Positions 9,366 through 17,691 of a DNA stretch of 64,000 nucleotides are shown here, one piece after another. Source of the DNA: Microbacterium sp. SMR1. GTDB lineage: Bacteria > Actinomycetota > Actinomycetes > Actinomycetales > Microbacteriaceae. The DNA lies in contig NZ_QMBN01000005.1 of assembly GCF_003289625.1 (NCBI RefSeq), positions 12,126 through 76,125 of the forward strand. The letters are read 5' to 3'. How positions within the stretch are numbered: position 1 is the first letter of the stretch; every line of letters begins with the position of its first letter. Both the position numbers and the translations under genes were made by a program. The notes under the pieces are model-generated. The model did no database searches and was not told the DNA's origin. It saw only the letters and a list, made by a program, of their open reading frames with translations.

Positions 9366-10148
9366 TCAGGCCTGTTCGCTGCGGATCTCGTCGAGCAGTG
9401 GCAGATCTGCGGCGGTCACGAGGCGTGAGAGCACCGCGTGCTCGACGAGTCGCGCCCGCCGATTGGTGGCCAGCTTGCCCACGCCGCCGCGGAGGCCGCG
9501 CACGCCCTCACGGTCGAGCTTGTCGCAGACGTTGTCGAGCTTGCGGTTGAAGGTCGTCAGCGGCCAGCCGAGACGCTCCGCCGCCGCAGCCGACGTCGGC
9601 ACCTGGCTCGAGCCGACCATGCCTCCCCGGAGGATCGGCTCGCACATGGCCAGCAGCAGCAGACGCTGGCTGGAGGTCAGCGCGACGGCGCCCACGGTCG
9701 TCGTGCCGACGTGGTCGTCCGTCGTGCGAGGGAAGCTGTCACGGACGGTGAATCGAGACCCGTCGGTGTGGACCGTCAGCTCGTAGGTGTACGCGCCGGC
9801 CGTGAACATGACCACGAGAGCGGGGAACACGAGGGGAACCCGCGCTCCCGGGCCGAGTACGGCCTGATAGGCGCCGTCGGGAGTGGCGAGACTGACGGAG
9901 ATCGACTGTCCGATGTTCGACAGCCACCACAGGCCGTGCTCGGCATCGATGGCGAGCAGCCGACGGTGCAGGTACGGGTTCGTGTCGATGACGAGGTCGG
10001 CGTCGCGGCCGATCGCGTAGGTGGTCCCCGCGACCGGACGGAACCACTCGCCGCAGAACTCGATCGCGACGCTCTCGGCGGTCTCGCCGGCAGCGGCGCC
10101 CACCTCCTCGCGGTCGTGCTCGTCGGTGTCGTGCTCGATGGCTGTCAT
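9366..10148 (-). CDS. FHA-like domain protein with C-terminal helix-turn-helix
   Basis: This 260-residue soluble protein is the last gene of the kinase/Ig operon. Residues about 25-125 look like a forkhead-associated domain: YAIGRDADLVI, then NPYLHRRLLAID and WWLSNIGQ, corresponding to the GR, (S)xxH and N positions of FHA repeats. Residues about 155-240 (LTSSQRLLLLAMCEP, SAAAAERLGWPLTTFNRKLDNVCDKL) resemble a winged helix-turn-helix. An FHA fused to a DNA-binding domain suggests a phosphothreonine-controlled transcription factor, but this is inference. The ATG start at 10148 overlaps the previous stop (ATGA), so it is translationally coupled to the kinase-fold protein upstream. Confidence 0.7.
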   Translation of the reverse strand: MTAIEHDTDEHDREEVGAAAGETAESVAIEFCGEWFRPVAGTTYAIGRDADLVIDTNPYLHRRLLAIDAEHGLWWLSNIGQSISVSLATPDGAYQAVLGPGARVPLVFPALVVMFTAGAYTYELTVHTDGSRFTVRDSFPRTTDDHVGTTTVGAVALTSSQRLLLLAMCEPILRGGMVGSSQVPTSAAAAERLGWPLTTFNRKLDNVCDKLDREGVRGLRGGVGKLATNRRARLVEHAVLSRLVTAADLPLLDEIRSEQA

Positions 10149-11626
10149 GCTCCTCCTCCGATGATCATCACGATGGCCGTCGCGGCGGCGCCGAGGAGGA
10201 TGACCCCGGCCCCGACGACCGCGATGACCGTGCCGTTCCCGCGGCGCTTCGCGGCGGTCGCCGCGGGCTGGCGGACGGGCGCCTCCACGCGGACGCGCGC
10301 GACCTCGGGGACCTCGCGCGGCGCGCGGGCCCGGTAGCGCTCGCCGTCGGCATCCGGCCCGACCGCGAGACGCTCGGTGTCGACTCGGCCGCGCACCACC
10401 TCATCGCGCAGCGCTCGCCGCACGAGGGTCGTCGGCTCGCTGTCGGGACCAGCCAGGGGGAGGTCCTGCGGCGGCCGGGATCCCTGCACGCCGGGGAGGG
10501 ACCGCGACACCAGGCGCGTGTGATCGTCGTCGGGGTCGCTGCTCCGGGCCGACAGGACGGTGCGGTCGTCAGCCTCGGCGGCGCGACGGACGGCCAGAGC
10601 GGTGCGGTCGTCGTCGGGGCCGGTGCGCCGCGCCGCCAGCACGGTGCGCTCGTCGGAATCGTCGACCGGGGCGCGGCGGCGTTCGGCGAGCACGGTGCGG
10701 TCGGCGAGCACGGTGCGGTCGGCGAGCACGGTGTGGTCGTCGTCGTCGTCGTCGCCTTCGGGTCGGCGCCGACTCGCCAGCACGGTCCGGTCGTCCTCGT
10801 CGGGCGGAGCGTCCGCCGTAGCCGCAGCATCCTCTTCGACCGGCTCACGGACGTCGAGGTGCGTGACCGGCAGGTGACAGTCCGACTCGATGCGCTGCAG
10901 CTCGAGACCGAACTCGGCGGCAGACGGACCTCGCCCCGCCTCCGTCGACTCGAGGGTCGCGAGGACGAGCGTCTCCAGTTCGGCAGGAACCGAGTCGATC
11001 CCCTCGAGCGGCGATGCCGTGTCGGCGACGGGGCGCCCCGTCAAGAGCTCGGTGGCCGCCGCGGCGAGGTCGTGCACATCGGTGGCTCGGGCACGGGGTG
11101 ACAGGTCATGCCCGTCGCGAAGAAGCAGATCGTCACTGTCGAAGCCGATGATGGCGGGCCAGCCGTAATCGGTCGTCAGAACGTTCTCGATACGGATGCG
11201 GCCGTGGGCGATTCCGCTCCTGTGGGCGGTCTCGACAGCGCCGCAGAGGCGGACGAGCAGCCGGAGGGTCTCGGGCACGCTCATCGGACGCCGCGAGGCG
11301 GTCTCGGCGAGGGCAGCGCGCGAGCAGTACTCCATCACGAGGTACGGTCTGCCGTCGTCGGTCGTGTCAGCGGAGTGCACCGTCGCCGCGCTCGGATGCG
11401 TCGTCAGGGCGATCAAGCGCGCGGCGGCCGCGGCGAACGCCGTGCGCTCGCGCTCCCCGAGCGGATGGCGGAAGACCTTGACCGCTACCGGCTTCCTGCC
11501 GGCGGCATCCCGGTACAGGTGAACGTCCGCGCGGTCGCTCGACGACAGCACTCGGTCGGGGTTCCGGCCGTCGATGGCCGCAGGGACCGAGACCGGCGGG
11601 CGGGACCGACGACGCAGCTCAGCCAT
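10145..11626 (-). CDS. Tail-anchored kinase-fold protein lacking catalytic residues (pseudokinase) with repeated DxTVL motifs
   Basis: The 493-residue protein has a kinase-like N-terminal part (about residues 20-240) clearly related to the active kinase encoded upstream: VAVKVF keeps the ATP-site Lys, and DGRPYLVMEYC and ETAHRSG match. However HRDxKPSN is replaced by HGRIRIEN and DFG by GFDS, so both catalytic Asp residues are missing. Residues about 270-400 are acidic and disordered-looking and contain nine T-[VAR]-L motifs such as DDRTVLASR and DERTVLAARR. A single C-terminal membrane helix ends in MIIGGGA, leaving nothing outside. It likely acts as a membrane scaffold or phosphoacceptor for FHA partners. 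It overlaps the PP2C gene by 8 nt and the FHA-HTH gene by 4 nt. Confidence 0.8.
   Translation of the reverse strand: MAELRRRSRPPVSVPAAIDGRNPDRVLSSSDRADVHLYRDAAGRKPVAVKVFRHPLGERERTAFAAAAARLIALTTHPSAATVHSADTTDDGRPYLVMEYCSRAALAETASRRPMSVPETLRLLVRLCGAVETAHRSGIAHGRIRIENVLTTDYGWPAIIGFDSDDLLLRDGHDLSPRARATDVHDLAAAATELLTGRPVADTASPLEGIDSVPAELETLVLATLESTEAGRGPSAAEFGLELQRIESDCHLPVTHLDVREPVEEDAAATADAPPDEDDRTVLASRRRPEGDDDDDDHTVLADRTVLADRTVLAERRRAPVDDSDERTVLAARRTGPDDDRTALAVRRAAEADDRTVLSARSSDPDDDHTRLVSRSLPGVQGSRPPQDLPLAGPDSEPTTLVRRALRDEVVRGRVDTERLAVGPDADGERYRARAPREVPEVARVRVEAPVRQPAATAAKRRGNGTVIAVVGAGVILLGAAATAIVMIIGGGA
10685..10738. repeat. Three 18-bp tandem repeats plus a GTC run inside the pseudokinase gene
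   Basis: Units at 10685-10702 and 10703-10720 are identical and the third (10721-10738) differs by one base; a run of GTC triplets follows. On the coding strand they encode repeated ADRTVL and a six-Asp run. The repeats keep the frame, so slippage would change the number of Thr motifs without breaking the protein. Confidence 0.85.
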
Positions 11627-12473
11627 GGTCCGCTCGGCGGCGTCGAGAGCGCGCCGTGGCGACCTCGACCGTCGCGGTGACGGACTCGCTGTTCATGAAG
11701 CCGCCGGTCGTGTCCTCGAGCCGAGGACTGATGCCGCCGGCGACGACGTCCAGGACGATCGTGCTGATGTTGTCGCGGCCGCCGTGAGCCAAGGCCTGCG
11801 TGACGAGGGACTCCGCGGTCTGCGCGGGGGAGCCGCCCATCATGAGCCCCGCGCGAAGAGCCTCGTCGGAGAGCTCTCCGGTGAGCCCGTCGGAGCAGAC
11901 GACGATGCGCTCACCGGTGACGATCGGGATGAGCCAGAAATCGGCGCGGCTGCGCTCGCCGCCGATCGCTCGGGTGATGACGTTCCGGCCTTCGTACGTC
12001 GACATCTGATCACGGGTCAGCTGCCCGGCATCCACGAGCTCCTGCGCGACCGAATGGTCGATCGTCAACTGCTCGAGGCGCTCGGCGAGCAGACGGTAGA
12101 CGCGCGAGTCGCCGACGTTGACGATGAGCCAGCGCCGCACCCCGCCCTGCTGCACGGCGACGACGCCGGACAGGGTCGAGCCCGCACCGCGGGAGGTTCC
12201 GGCGGCGACGACGGACACCGCGGAATGGGCCCGTTCGACAGCGTCGGCGACCTCCTCGGGGCGCAGGTCGTCGCGGCCCACGAGCGGCCGGAACACCTCG
12301 ACGACCGCAGCAGATGCGCGATCGCCGGCATCATGTCCGCCCATGCCGTCGGCCACGACGAACACGGGGTACTCGGCCAGCAGAGCGTCCTCGTTCACCG
12401 ACCGGCGGCGCCCCGTGTCGGTGCGGCTGCCGCTGGTCACATGGACGTCGATCGGAGGAGTGGCGGTGGTCAT
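11619..12473 (-). CDS. PP2C-family Ser/Thr protein phosphatase
   Basis: The 284-residue soluble protein has all the PP2C metal-site motifs: RRSVNEDA (about residue 23), VVADGMGGHDAGD (about residue 37), VVCSDGLTGEL (about residue 190) and DNIST near the end. It should be an active Mn/Mg-dependent phosphoprotein phosphatase that reverses the kinase in the same operon. The ATG at 12473 shares one base with the stop of the upstream membrane FHA gene (TGATG), and its end overlaps the pseudokinase gene by 8 nt. It lacks the membrane and extracellular parts of mycobacterial PstP, so it is cytoplasmic. The C-terminal tail is short and basic. Confidence 0.93.
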   Translation of the reverse strand: MTTATPPIDVHVTSGSRTDTGRRRSVNEDALLAEYPVFVVADGMGGHDAGDRASAAVVEVFRPLVGRDDLRPEEVADAVERAHSAVSVVAAGTSRGAGSTLSGVVAVQQGGVRRWLIVNVGDSRVYRLLAERLEQLTIDHSVAQELVDAGQLTRDQMSTYEGRNVITRAIGGERSRADFWLIPIVTGERIVVCSDGLTGELSDEALRAGLMMGGSPAQTAESLVTQALAHGGRDNISTIVLDVVAGGISPRLEDTTGGFMNSESVTATVEVATARSRRRRADHG

Positions 12474-13783
12474 CAGGCCTCGGTGAGCTGGAGCTCGGCG
12501 TCGCCCAAGTGGAAGACGCCCGATACCGGCGTAGGCCCGGAAGCCTCGACGTCGTCGGGACCGACGAAGACGCCGTTGGTGGACGCCAGGTCGGTGATCG
12601 TCCAGACCGTACCGGTGTGCTGCAACAGCGCGTGCGTCTTCGACACCGTGCGGGTGACATCGTCGATCGCGATGATCTGCGCGTCGGGCGCTGCGTCGGG
12701 GGCGACCGGGTTCCGGCCGAGGACGACGGCCGCAGCGGAGAGCGCGACGGACGACCCGTTCGGCAGACGCAGCGTGGCCTGCGGTCCGCGGCGGGCCGCG
12801 AGCACGGTGCGCTCATCGACATCCGCCTCATCGTCGACGGGCGCGGCCACCGGCGCGGCCACCGGCGCGGCCACCGGGGCGGCCTGCGCGACCGGTGCCG
12901 CAACCGGCTGCGGTGCCGGCGAAGGCGAAGCCGTCGGAGCGGACCACGACTGGGGGGCCGGATCCGCAACGCCGGGCCCGGCGGGCGGAGGCGGCGGAGC
13001 CCAGGGGCTCGCGCTGATCGGCTCGGCTGCGGGGGCGGGGGGCGTCGGCACGCCGGGCGCGGCGTTCGACGGCGCGGCGCTCGCGGGAGCGAAGAGCGGC
13101 GGTGCCGGTGGCGCGGCCGGTGCGGGCGACGCGAGAGCGGCCGTGACCGGGGCGGACGGGACACCGGCATCCGTCGGGGGACTGCGGAAGGGCGCCGGCT
13201 CGGCGGGCGCCTCGCGGCCGAGCCACCGGGCGGAACCCCACCCGACGACGCTCGCCCACACCGGGAAGAGCAGGGCGCCCAGCACGACGAACCCCGTGCC
13301 CAGGCCGAACCCGCGGCACAGGGAGCGCAGCATCCGGATCTGGATCACCAGCGCGAAGGCGAGGAAGCCCAGCCAGATGAGAGCGGGCACGACCGCCGCG
13401 GCAGCCAGGGCGCCGGCGGCGCTTCCGGCGTCGCCGCCGAAGCCGGCGTTGAGGGCGATCCCGGCGAAAACCCCGGCGACGACCCCCGAGATGATCGTGA
13501 CCAGCACGGCACCGCCTGCCAGCACCGCCGCCCACCAGCCGCGCATTCCGGCGAGGACGTAGAGCTCCCAGAAGTTGAGCACCGGGACCCACGCCCGCCA
13601 GGGATCGACACCGGTCTTGCGGAACACCGCCGTCAGCGCGAGCGCGGTCCACACATAAATGCCGATGCCGAGCACCACCTGGACGACTCCGAGCGCCGCG
13701 AACGCGCCCGAGGGCCCGCCGTTCCCACCGCCGAGCGCCATGACGGTCGTCGCAGCGTCGATCGTGAAGCCGTGTGCCTTCAC
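12473..13783 (-). CDS. Membrane protein with C-terminal FHA domain
   Basis: This 436-residue protein has four or five membrane segments in residues 20-190, resembling the DUF5684 membrane module (FRKTGVDPWRAWVPVLNFW). A Pro/Ala-rich linker of about 120 residues follows, then DERTVLAARR, then an FHA domain (VVLGRNPV, VSKTHALLQ, STNGVFV) at about residues 345-430. The FHA signature residues GR, S-x-x-H and NG are all present, so phosphothreonine binding is likely. The DxTVL motif just before it is of the kind phosphorylated in GarA-type proteins. GTG start at 13783 with AGGAG 8 nt upstream. A 12-bp DNA repeat encodes PVAAPVAA in the linker. Probably the membrane anchor of a phospho-signalling complex. 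Confidence 0.8.
   Translation of the reverse strand: MKAHGFTIDAATTVMALGGGNGGPSGAFAALGVVQVVLGIGIYVWTALALTAVFRKTGVDPWRAWVPVLNFWELYVLAGMRGWWAAVLAGGAVLVTIISGVVAGVFAGIALNAGFGGDAGSAAGALAAAAVVPALIWLGFLAFALVIQIRMLRSLCRGFGLGTGFVVLGALLFPVWASVVGWGSARWLGREAPAEPAPFRSPPTDAGVPSAPVTAALASPAPAAPPAPPLFAPASAAPSNAAPGVPTPPAPAAEPISASPWAPPPPPAGPGVADPAPQSWSAPTASPSPAPQPVAAPVAQAAPVAAPVAAPVAAPVDDEADVDERTVLAARRGPQATLRLPNGSSVALSAAAVVLGRNPVAPDAAPDAQIIAIDDVTRTVSKTHALLQHTGTVWTITDLASTNGVFVGPDDVEASGPTPVSGVFHLGDAELQLTEA
12840..12875. repeat. 12-bp tandem repeat in the FHA membrane-protein linker
   Basis: GGCGCGGCCACC occurs three times in tandem (12840, 12852, 12864) and a degenerate fourth copy follows. It encodes repeated PVAA in the linker and is in frame. 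Confidence 0.8.
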
Positions 13784-13834
13784 CTGTTCTCCTGCCCTCG
13801 AGCGCGGTGCATCCCGCGCGTGCCGCGTGCCACC

Positions 13835-16339
13835 TTATCGATCCCGTCGGCTGCGCGGCAGTCGTTGCGCACGGCTGATGCGACGTTCCCGTCGCATCAG
13901 CGAACGCAGCGACACCCGCGCGCGCAGCCGAGCCCAGAAGCTCAGCCCCTCGTCGAGCCGCGAGCGCTCCGACTCGACGATCCGCCAGAAGCGATCGGCG
14001 TCGTCCTCATCGGGCGGTGCGACATCGAACACGGAACGGTCCGCGAGCGTCGCCAGCTCGGCTGCTCCGGCCGAACCGCCGTACGCCGTGACGAGCTCGT
14101 GCCGCGTCCGTGAGCCGGGGCCGGGGAGACCGTGGTCGACCGCGGAATCGACGAACTCCTGCCAGCCGCCGGTGAATCGCGCGACCGGGTCGGTGCTCGT
14201 GCGGCGACCGCGGCGCCGCGCAAGCTTGACCAGCACGATGAGCGCGAACGGTCCGAAGAGCAGCAGCAGGACGAGCAGCGAGACCCCGCCGACGCGAAGC
14301 GCCGTCCACAGGGCGGTGAGGTCCTGCGAGGTTGCGGAATCGTCGTTCGGACTCCGCCCGCCGTCGCTCGGATTGGCGTCGGCGGGCTGCACCGTCTCGG
14401 CCTGCTCCTGTCGCACGTCGGTCGGGATCTTCGGGTCCTGCCGCTGCTGCGTATCGGGAGAGGGGAACACCGCGTGCTGGGGAGTGACGTCGACGGCAAC
14501 CCACTCGGGGCCGACGCCGCGTACCTCCAGCCAGGCCGAGACGTCGCCTGCCGCGCAGACCCCCTCGTCACAGGTCGTGAGCGTGTCGTCGGTCGAATCC
14601 AGCCGCGCGCCCACGACGATCCGGGCGTCGAAGCCGAGCCGATCGGCGATCATCATCGCCGCCACGGCGAACTGCTCGTCGTCGCCGACCGCGGCGACCA
14701 GCGCCGCGTCGTCGTCACCGCCCACCTCGTCCTCGCGCGCGAGGAGATCCGCGAAGAGCTGGTCGATGCGATCGGTGGAGTGCCCGGCCCGGCTCGGCTG
14801 GAACGCGTAGTCGCCCAGCTCGGCAGTCCACGCCGGCGGTGCCGCCGGATCGATCGTGAGCGCATGGCTGAGGAAGCCCCGCGCGCGCAGCAGCTCCACG
14901 AGCTGTTCGAGGCCGGCGCCTCCGGACCCGCTCGCGTGCTCGTCCACCCACCGCACGAGAGTCTCGGGCACGACATCCTCGCTGAGCGTCGGACCCGATC
15001 GTGCCGGCTCGAGCGAGCCGAGAGCCGGCGGATCCTCGCGATACGCGGTGCCCTGTCGGTACTCCGCCCCGGGCGCGAGCCCCGGCGGGGCCAGCTGGAC
15101 GCCCGCGGCCGTCTCGGCGTTGTAGTAGAACCCGTCGGCGAGGGTTGCGGCATCCGATCCGTCGAATTCGACCGAGGTGACGGCGCCGAGCGTCGGCATC
15201 CAGACCTCGTTCCACCCCTCGATGACGATGCGCCCGGCACCGGCCGCGGAACCGGGGTCGGCAGGCAGCGCCGACGGGACCCGGGTGAAGGAGGAGCGCG
15301 CGTCACCCGGCGCCGCGGCGGGGTCGACGACCCGGGCCGACCGGCCGTCGTAGTACGGCAGCGTGGCCAGGCGCACGCGGTCGACACCCGCCGGCGCGGC
15401 CACACGGAACATCGTCTGGTCGAACCGGTCGTCGCCGAACCAGGTGCGGTACTGCCCGAGGGGGCTCAGCTCGGCGGCGATCTCGAGTCGCGGGTCGACC
15501 TCGGCTCGCAGAACGTCGCGCGAGGTGCCGGCGAGCGCCCACGGCGCGACGACGGTCGCCGCGACCAGCCCGACGGCGACCATTCCCGCCGCGGTCGCGG
15601 CGCGGCCGGCGAGCCCTCGGATGGGGCGGTTTCCGCTCCGTACCCCCGTCGCGGCCGTCGCGGCCGCTATCGCGCGTCGGCGATCCGCCGTGGTGCGCCA
15701 CACGATCGCGACGAGAGCCATCACGAGCGCGGCCATTCCGACCAGCGCCTCCCGGCTCAGCGACACCGGCCCGACGCTCAGGCCCGGCATCGGTGCGGTG
15801 GCGCCGAAGGCGATTCCGAAGACGGTCGGGAGGAGTGTCGTGACGACGGCCAGCGGCCACCATCGTCCGCCCCGCCACGCGATCGAGAGGGCGAGCACCG
15901 TCGCAGCGAGGAAGACCAGAAAGGCCGGTGCGAGTGTCGCCTGGTAGCTGCCGAGCGGCAGCTCGAGCGTCAGCAGGTCCTTCCATCCGGTGACCGGGGC
16001 CGTCACGACTCCCCGCAGTCCCTGAAAGGCCTGAGACACCGAGCCGAGCGAGCCGGGGGCCGCGAGCGGGAGGCCGAGGACGACGTACGTCGCGATCGTC
16101 GCGAGCGCGAGCCACCAGCCGTTCAGGCGCCAGCGCAGGCCGGCTGCTGCGAGGGCCGTCCCCGCGAGCATCGCGGCGACGACGACGATGACGAACGCGG
16201 CGCTGCGATAGATCGGCCAGGCCGCGAGAGCGCCCACGGAGATCACGAGCAGGAGGACCGCGGCTTGCGCGATGAGGAATCGCCACGCGGTTCGGGGGGT
16301 GCGTCGAGCCCGCAGGTCGCGCCGTGCCGGGGCGCTCAC
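13835..16339 (-). CDS. TgpA-like membrane protein with inactive transglutaminase fold
   Basis: The 834-residue protein starts with about six membrane helices (residues 20-230), then an external region with a transglutaminase-like core (about residues 545-640), one more membrane helix (LLVLLLLFGPFALIVLV, about residue 690) and a cytoplasmic tail. This is the DUF3488/TgpA architecture always seen with MoxR and DUF58 genes. In active relatives the core reads GYCxxFA and HAW; here these are GDDEQFA and VSAWLEV, so the catalytic Cys and His are gone while the Asp region (AVDVTP) remains. It is therefore likely a binding or structural protein. GTG start at 16339 overlaps the DUF58 stop by 4 nt. Confidence 0.85.
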   Translation of the reverse strand: MSAPARRDLRARRTPRTAWRFLIAQAAVLLLVISVGALAAWPIYRSAAFVIVVVAAMLAGTALAAAGLRWRLNGWWLALATIATYVVLGLPLAAPGSLGSVSQAFQGLRGVVTAPVTGWKDLLTLELPLGSYQATLAPAFLVFLAATVLALSIAWRGGRWWPLAVVTTLLPTVFGIAFGATAPMPGLSVGPVSLSREALVGMAALVMALVAIVWRTTADRRRAIAAATAATGVRSGNRPIRGLAGRAATAAGMVAVGLVAATVVAPWALAGTSRDVLRAEVDPRLEIAAELSPLGQYRTWFGDDRFDQTMFRVAAPAGVDRVRLATLPYYDGRSARVVDPAAAPGDARSSFTRVPSALPADPGSAAGAGRIVIEGWNEVWMPTLGAVTSVEFDGSDAATLADGFYYNAETAAGVQLAPPGLAPGAEYRQGTAYREDPPALGSLEPARSGPTLSEDVVPETLVRWVDEHASGSGGAGLEQLVELLRARGFLSHALTIDPAAPPAWTAELGDYAFQPSRAGHSTDRIDQLFADLLAREDEVGGDDDAALVAAVGDDEQFAVAAMMIADRLGFDARIVVGARLDSTDDTLTTCDEGVCAAGDVSAWLEVRGVGPEWVAVDVTPQHAVFPSPDTQQRQDPKIPTDVRQEQAETVQPADANPSDGGRSPNDDSATSQDLTALWTALRVGGVSLLVLLLLFGPFALIVLVKLARRRGRRTSTDPVARFTGGWQEFVDSAVDHGLPGPGSRTRHELVTAYGGSAGAAELATLADRSVFDVAPPDEDDADRFWRIVESERSRLDEGLSFWARLRARVSLRSLMRRERRISRAQRLPRSRRDR

Positions 16340-17691
16340 GACTGCGCCGCCCGCGACAGCAGGTGACGGAGGTCATCGAGAAGCCCGATGGAGAGCACCG
16401 ACATCGCTCCGAGGGTTCGGAAGCCGGGTTCGGCCTCGAGCGCGCAGGTCACCGCGATGACGCCCACGTCGGCGGGAAACGCCAGCGCGGCGGACTGCAG
16501 CTGCGCGGCGGTCAGGGTCGAGCCGCAGACGAGGAACGCGATCGACACGTCGGGGTGACTCTCCGCAGCGAGCGACGCGGCATCGCGCAGGGGGCTGACA
16601 TGCTCGATGCGGTCGAGCCCGGCGAGGTCGTCGAGCAGCGTGCGGGTCGTGATGGTGGTGAGCTCGCGGATGGTGCGGATGCGCCGACGTGCGAACTCGG
16701 GCACCTCGCCACCGACGACGACGTCTACGTCGCGGCCGTCGCGGATGCCGCGGATGCCGAGTGAGGCGGCGGCGCTGACGGCGAGCTCGAACTCGTCGTC
16801 GGAGGCGTACTCGTCGTCACCGACCGCAAGGGCGATGACCATACGACTGCGCCGGGTCTCCTCGTACTGGCGCACCATGAGGGTGCCGGTCTTCGCCGTC
16901 GACTTCCAGTGGATCTGGCGCTGCGAGTCACCGGCGACATACGGCCGGATGGCATGGAAGGAGAAGTCCGCGTCGACGACGGTGCGCGACGCGCTGCCCT
17001 CGAGGTCGCGGATGTAGCCGGTCGTGGTGCTGCGCAGCGTGGTGGTGACGGGGTGGATGTAGAGCGTGTGCACGTCGTCCCACGTCCCCTCCCGCTTGAG
17101 GATGCCGAGGGGGTCGCCCCGCACGGTGCGAGCGGGGCCGACCGTGATGATGCCGCGCCGGTGCGTCGGCACCACGACCTGTTCGGTGTGGGTGTGTCCG
17201 TGGCGCAGCAGGGGAACGTGCACATCGACGATGCCGTCGCCCACCGGGACGTCGATGCGACCGGGCAGGGCGGGCGCTGTGCCGACGTTGGTCACGACGA
17301 GCGTCCCCTCGACCTGCGTTCCGGCGACGACCCGGTCGTGCTCGAGCTGCAGGTCGACCTGGTAGGCGCGTGCGCTGAAGAGGAAGGGCACCGACAGTGC
17401 GAGGAGCACGAGGGCGGCCACACCGGCGGCGGCGAGCTCCATGAGACCGAGCGGCAGTCCGACACCGAGCCCGACGATAGCGGTGATGACCATGAGCCAC
17501 CCGGCCACCGTGACCGTCTCGGAGATCCATCGCGCCGTGGCCGTCGCTGCGCGTCGCAGACGCCGCCACGATTGCACGCCGCGCACCGCGAGCACGGTGG
17601 TGCGGCCGGTCGTGCCGAACCGCGTGCGCGCGAAACCCGTGCCCTCCGAGAAGGAGGTGCGGGTGAGGCGGGACTCGGTGTCGAAGCTCAC
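16336..17691 (-). CDS. DUF58 family protein
   Basis: The 451-residue protein has two membrane segments (about residues 55-110), a beta-rich region, and the DUF58 hallmark RPYVAGDSQRQIHWKSTAKT near residue 250. The following von Willebrand A-like domain (MVIALAVGDDEY) lacks a clear DxSxS metal-ion site. DUF58 proteins work with MoxR ATPases, probably as their membrane substrate or adaptor. GTG start at 17691 overlaps the MoxR stop by 4 nt. Its end overlaps the TgpA-like gene in the same way, so MoxR, DUF58 and TgpA-like form one coupled unit. Confidence 0.9.
   Translation of the reverse strand: MSFDTESRLTRTSFSEGTGFARTRFGTTGRTTVLAVRGVQSWRRLRRAATATARWISETVTVAGWLMVITAIVGLGVGLPLGLMELAAAGVAALVLLALSVPFLFSARAYQVDLQLEHDRVVAGTQVEGTLVVTNVGTAPALPGRIDVPVGDGIVDVHVPLLRHGHTHTEQVVVPTHRRGIITVGPARTVRGDPLGILKREGTWDDVHTLYIHPVTTTLRSTTTGYIRDLEGSASRTVVDADFSFHAIRPYVAGDSQRQIHWKSTAKTGTLMVRQYEETRRSRMVIALAVGDDEYASDDEFELAVSAAASLGIRGIRDGRDVDVVVGGEVPEFARRRIRTIRELTTITTRTLLDDLAGLDRIEHVSPLRDAASLAAESHPDVSIAFLVCGSTLTAAQLQSAALAFPADVGVIAVTCALEAEPGFRTLGAMSVLSIGLLDDLRHLLSRAAQS

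Noticed and set aside
7601..9550. 649-residue plus-strand frame opposite hrpA
   Set aside because: No recognisable domain and lies fully antisense to the conserved helicase core; it is an artefact of high GC content.
14132..16366. 744-residue plus-strand frame opposite the TgpA-like gene
   Set aside because: Arg/Gly-rich sequence without motifs, antisense to a conserved membrane protein.
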